Shown here: piece after piece, positions 2,770 to 5,064 of the stretch | Position numbering within the stretch: the stretch's first letter is position 1 | How the letters are laid out: each line of letters opens with the position of its first letter | NCBI GenBank assembly: GCA_030613045.1 | Contig: JAUWMS010000265.1 | Coordinates: forward strand, 1-5,064 | Length of the DNA: 5,064 nt | Source of the DNA: Candidatus Latescibacterota bacterium | Lineage (GTDB): Bacteria; Latescibacterota; 4484-107 | Reading direction: 5' to 3' | The notes under the pieces: generated by a model | Told to the model about the DNA's origin: nothing | Seen by the model: the letters and a program-made list of their open reading frames with translations, nothing else | Database searches by the model: none | Program-made: the position numbers and the translations under genes

Positions 2770-5064
2770 CACATCCTGTTGAAAGGTAGTGTAATATTGA
2801 ACACGGTTCCCTGGCCTGCGGTGCTTTCAAAATCCAGGGACCCTCCCAGGGATTCCACGATGTTTTTGGAAACCGAAAGACCGAGACCCAACCCGCCCGT
2901 CTTCAGCCCATTCTTTGTCGTAAAAAACGGCTCGAATATCTGAGAACCCACTTCTTCCGGAATGCCGCGGCCTTGATCGGAAACCGTGAGCGTCAAAAGC
3001 TCCTCAGCCAGCGCTGCGGCGATCCGGACTACCCCGCCCGGCGGCGAGGCTTCGATGGCATTCTGGAGCACGTTGTATAATATCTGCCGAAATAAGGCCT
3101 CCGGTATAACTACGAGGGCAGAGACATCGCCGGTATCCGCCTCGAGGGTCGCCTCATACTCGCGGCAGCTCGCCTCTAACAGGGCCATGACGTCGAGGAT
3201 GGCCTCATCGAGTGAAAACTCGCGCGACGCCTCCCGGTCGGGGCGGTACAGGTCGAACATCTGACGCACGATGCGGGCGATCCGATCGATCTCCTTCTCG
3301 ATCCGGCCCACGTATTCGTAATAGGGATAATCCTCGGAGATGGCGTCCTTGATCAACAGAAACGAGTTCTTGATGCCCGCCAGGGGATTGTTGATCTCGT
3401 GGGCAATGCGGGCGGCCATGCGACCCGCGGCGGCTAACTTCTCGTTCTCGACTTGCTGCCGTTCCAGCTCCTGGATGCGTGCCATGCGCGCTTGAACCAG
3501 TTTCTCCAACTCCTCGTTGTAGCGACGAATTTGCTCCTCCGCCTGCACCCGCCCCTCTTCCAATTCCATATTGCGGAGCGCAATCCCGATATCCCCAGCC
3601 ACCTCCTTCAAAAGTCCCTTTTCCTCTTCGTCTATAAGGACATCGGAGGTGGACAATACGGCAAGCACCCCGAACAGTCTGTCCGTGTATTCCACACGGA
3701 TGATCGCAACGTCCTTGCCGGTACGCGCGTTTCTGAAAAAGCAATCTTCGCACGCTCCGGAGTTCTCCACGACCACGGGAGGGGTTTTCTGAGTGAGTGC
3801 ATTTTTGATGCAAGGGGGATGATCGCCCCCCATTACGTGCTCGCAGAAATTGGGTACATCTTCCCCGAAACCGGAACCCACCACCGTGGCAAAGGTTTTG
3901 TCCTCCTTCAAGACTCCGAGCCATGCCGCCTCGTAGCCTCGTGCCTCTATCAGAATATCACAGACTTTCTGGAGCAGGCGGTCCCGGTCCCTCTCCGCTA
4001 CAATCAACTGGTTGACATTCCGGATGGCTTTGAGGACACTGTTCTGGTGCTCGACGCGCTCCTCCGCTCGTACCAGCTCGCGGTTGGTTTCTCTCAGTTC
4101 CTTCGTTCGATGGACCACCTCTCGCTCCAAAGAGCGTGACCAGTGATACGAGACTACAAAAAGGGATCCTCCCCCTAGAATCAGTATCAGGATCACAAAC
4201 CCCAAGGTAACCTGGTCGGAGCGTTTTGTCGTTTCAATGATTCGTTCCACTTCGTGGACCGGAGCGCACACGGCCACGGACCAGATGGCGCCATTGATAT
4301 GCACGGGTGCGTACGCGACCAGTTTTTCAATCTTCCCTCTCTGTCCCCGGTGCCAGCCGGAAACGTAGCGACCTGTGCCTTCCTCCCCAGCCATCATCTT
4401 CCGCTGGATTTGTTCAATGGCTTCGTAGGAAAGGTCGGGGTTCCGCTCCTTTCGCACCTCAAAGGCATTCCGACCGGCGAATTCTTCCTCTTGATGGACT
4501 ACGAACATCCCATCCTCGCTTAACAGATAGGCGTAGCCGGTCTCCCCCGATACGATGGTGAAGATGAAGTCACGAGCAATAATGCACTGATCCAAAGAGC
4601 CTATTAGCACCCCCTGAAATTCGTCTGGTTCCGGTTTGTCAGGGCCAATCGGCACGGAAATGATACCGGTCATATCCCCAACGCCTACGGTCTCCGACCT
4701 CGTTGTCAGATAGATCGGCACAGCAATTCGGAGCCGTCTCTCCCCCTGTTCGTTGATCGTCATCCCACAGATGCCAATGTGTCCGGTTTCCCTGGCCTCG
4801 TGAAAGAAGCTTTCCTCGCTGTAATCCCTGCCGATCAGTGTTCTCCGCCAATCCTCAAAAGGATAGATGAAGCGCAGGACTCCATTGCTGTCCAACAGTC
4901 GTATGGAAGTTCTCGGCGGGAAGCCCCAATAGACGTGCTGGATGCATTGCAGGCATTCAGGGCTCATCTGCTGGATGCTGGGCAATTTCGTCAACGCGGA
5001 CACGGCGTTGCTTACTTCCGTGTCGTCGGCTTCGCTGCCGGTGGCCGCCGCACGGGCCAGGCTC
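2769..5064 (-). CDS. Membrane sensor histidine kinase, Cache-TM-GAF-HisKA-HATPase (N-terminus cut)
   Basis: Sensor kinase; 764 codons are visible and the frame is open at the window edge, so the true start, with an expected first membrane helix, lies outside. The GTG at 5003 is an internal valine. Numbering from it, residues 1-255 form an extracytoplasmic double-Cache-like sensor (SIRLLDSNGVLRF, DYSEESFFHEARETG, TGYAYLLSEDGMFVV, APVHINGAIWSVAV). Residues 265-288 are a membrane helix (VTLGFVILILILGGGSLFVV). A coiled coil follows (290-325), with no clear HAMP. Residues 325-480 are a GAF domain with four cysteines (387, 398, 418, 421). A second coiled coil is at 478-520. HisKA has the phosphorylated H535 in ARIAHEINNP. 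The HATPase has N-box N648 (LQNAIEA), G1 DQGRGIP (675-681), F-box FEPFFTTK (690-697) and G2 GGLGLGLS (703-710). All catalytic boxes are intact. The stop overlaps the ribosome binding site of the regulator at 1993-2754. The ligand is unknown. Confidence 0.96.
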   Translation of the reverse strand, partial: SLARAAATGSEADDTEVSNAVSALTKLPSIQQMSPECLQCIQHVYWGFPPRTSIRLLDSNGVLRFIYPFEDWRRTLIGRDYSEESFFHEARETGHIGICGMTINEQGERRLRIAVPIYLTTRSETVGVGDMTGIISVPIGPDKPEPDEFQGVLIGSLDQCIIARDFIFTIVSGETGYAYLLSEDGMFVVHQEEEFAGRNAFEVRKERNPDLSYEAIEQIQRKMMAGEEGTGRYVSGWHRGQRGKIEKLVAYAPVHINGAIWSVAVCAPVHEVERIIETTKRSDQVTLGFVILILILGGGSLFVVSYHWSRSLEREVVHRTKELRETNRELVRAEERVEHQNSVLKAIRNVNQLIVAERDRDRLLQKVCDILIEARGYEAAWLGVLKEDKTFATVVGSGFGEDVPNFCEHVMGGDHPPCIKNALTQKTPPVVVENSGACEDCFFRNARTGKDVAIIRVEYTDRLFGVLAVLSTSDVLIDEEEKGLLKEVAGDIGIALRNMELEEGRVQAEEQIRRYNEELEKLVQARMARIQELERQQVENEKLAAAGRMAARIAHEINNPLAGIKNSFLLIKDAISEDYPYYEYVGRIEKEIDRIARIVRQMFDLYRPDREASREFSLDEAILDVMALLEASCREYEATLEADTGDVSALVVIPEALFRQILYNVLQNAIEASPPGGVVRIAAALAEELLTLTVSDQGRGIPEEVGSQIFEPFFTTKNGLKTGGLGLGLSVSKNIVESLGGSLDFESTAGQGTVFNITLPFNRM

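Noticed and set aside
2755..2772. GTG at 2772 as start of the first regulator, overlapping the kinase stop
   Set aside because: It would put the AAAGGAG ribosome binding site inside the coding sequence. ATG 2754 has the right spacing and aligns with the paralogue's start.
5001..5003. GTG at 5003 as the true start of the kinase
   Set aside because: The frame is open to the window edge and the upstream residues (EADDTEVSNAV) continue the first Cache helix. A sensor with an external Cache domain also needs a membrane helix before it.

Overview
The window is a minus-strand two-component signalling locus with a duplicated response regulator. Reading in the direction of transcription (high to low coordinates) it holds: a large sensor histidine kinase cut by the right edge (2769-5064); a response regulator whose ribosome binding site overlaps the kinase stop (1993-2754); about 1.2 kb of repeat-rich spacer (807-1992); a second response regulator, about 88% identical to the first by hand alignment (63-806); and possibly the first codons of another gene at the left edge (1-53). 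No rRNA, tRNA, CRISPR array or transposase gene was seen.

Organism: a Gram-negative-style bacterium of moderate GC with a large signalling repertoire. The kinase (Cache sensor, one visible membrane helix, coiled coil, cysteine-containing GAF, HisKA/HATPase) and the spacer repeats (GTCATNCTGA... palindromes, CGCAGAG tandem motif, CTCGTTCCCAC hairpins) are of a kind common in Desulfobacterota (Deltaproteobacteria), Nitrospirota and NC10-like genomes. This assignment is an inference and is weak at phylum level.

How it works (inference): the kinase senses a periplasmic ligand with its Cache domain and perhaps a cytoplasmic signal with its GAF domain, autophosphorylates on the H-box histidine (codon 3399-3401), and passes phosphate to one or both regulators. 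Both regulators keep the full receiver active site but end in an unrecognised helical domain of about 130 residues instead of a DNA-binding or enzymatic output. The output is therefore more likely protein-protein than transcriptional.

The spacer is the least ordinary part. On the minus strand it holds (i) a sigma-54 type -24/-12 element (1584-1599), (ii) an intact 58-codon small ORF with a plausible ribosome binding site (1286-1462), (iii) a compact structured RNA of about 113 nt with a TATAAT box and a strong Rho-independent terminator (1089-1213), whose arms can re-pair as a terminator/antiterminator switch, (iv) a 133-bp MITE-like palindromic element (1804-1936), and (v) several other inverted and direct repeats (899-1085). 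The 7-mer AGGCACA (minus strand) occurs four times directly and once inverted within 390 bp, including at the ribosome binding site of the second regulator. This suggests that the RNA and the regulator leader may be connected.
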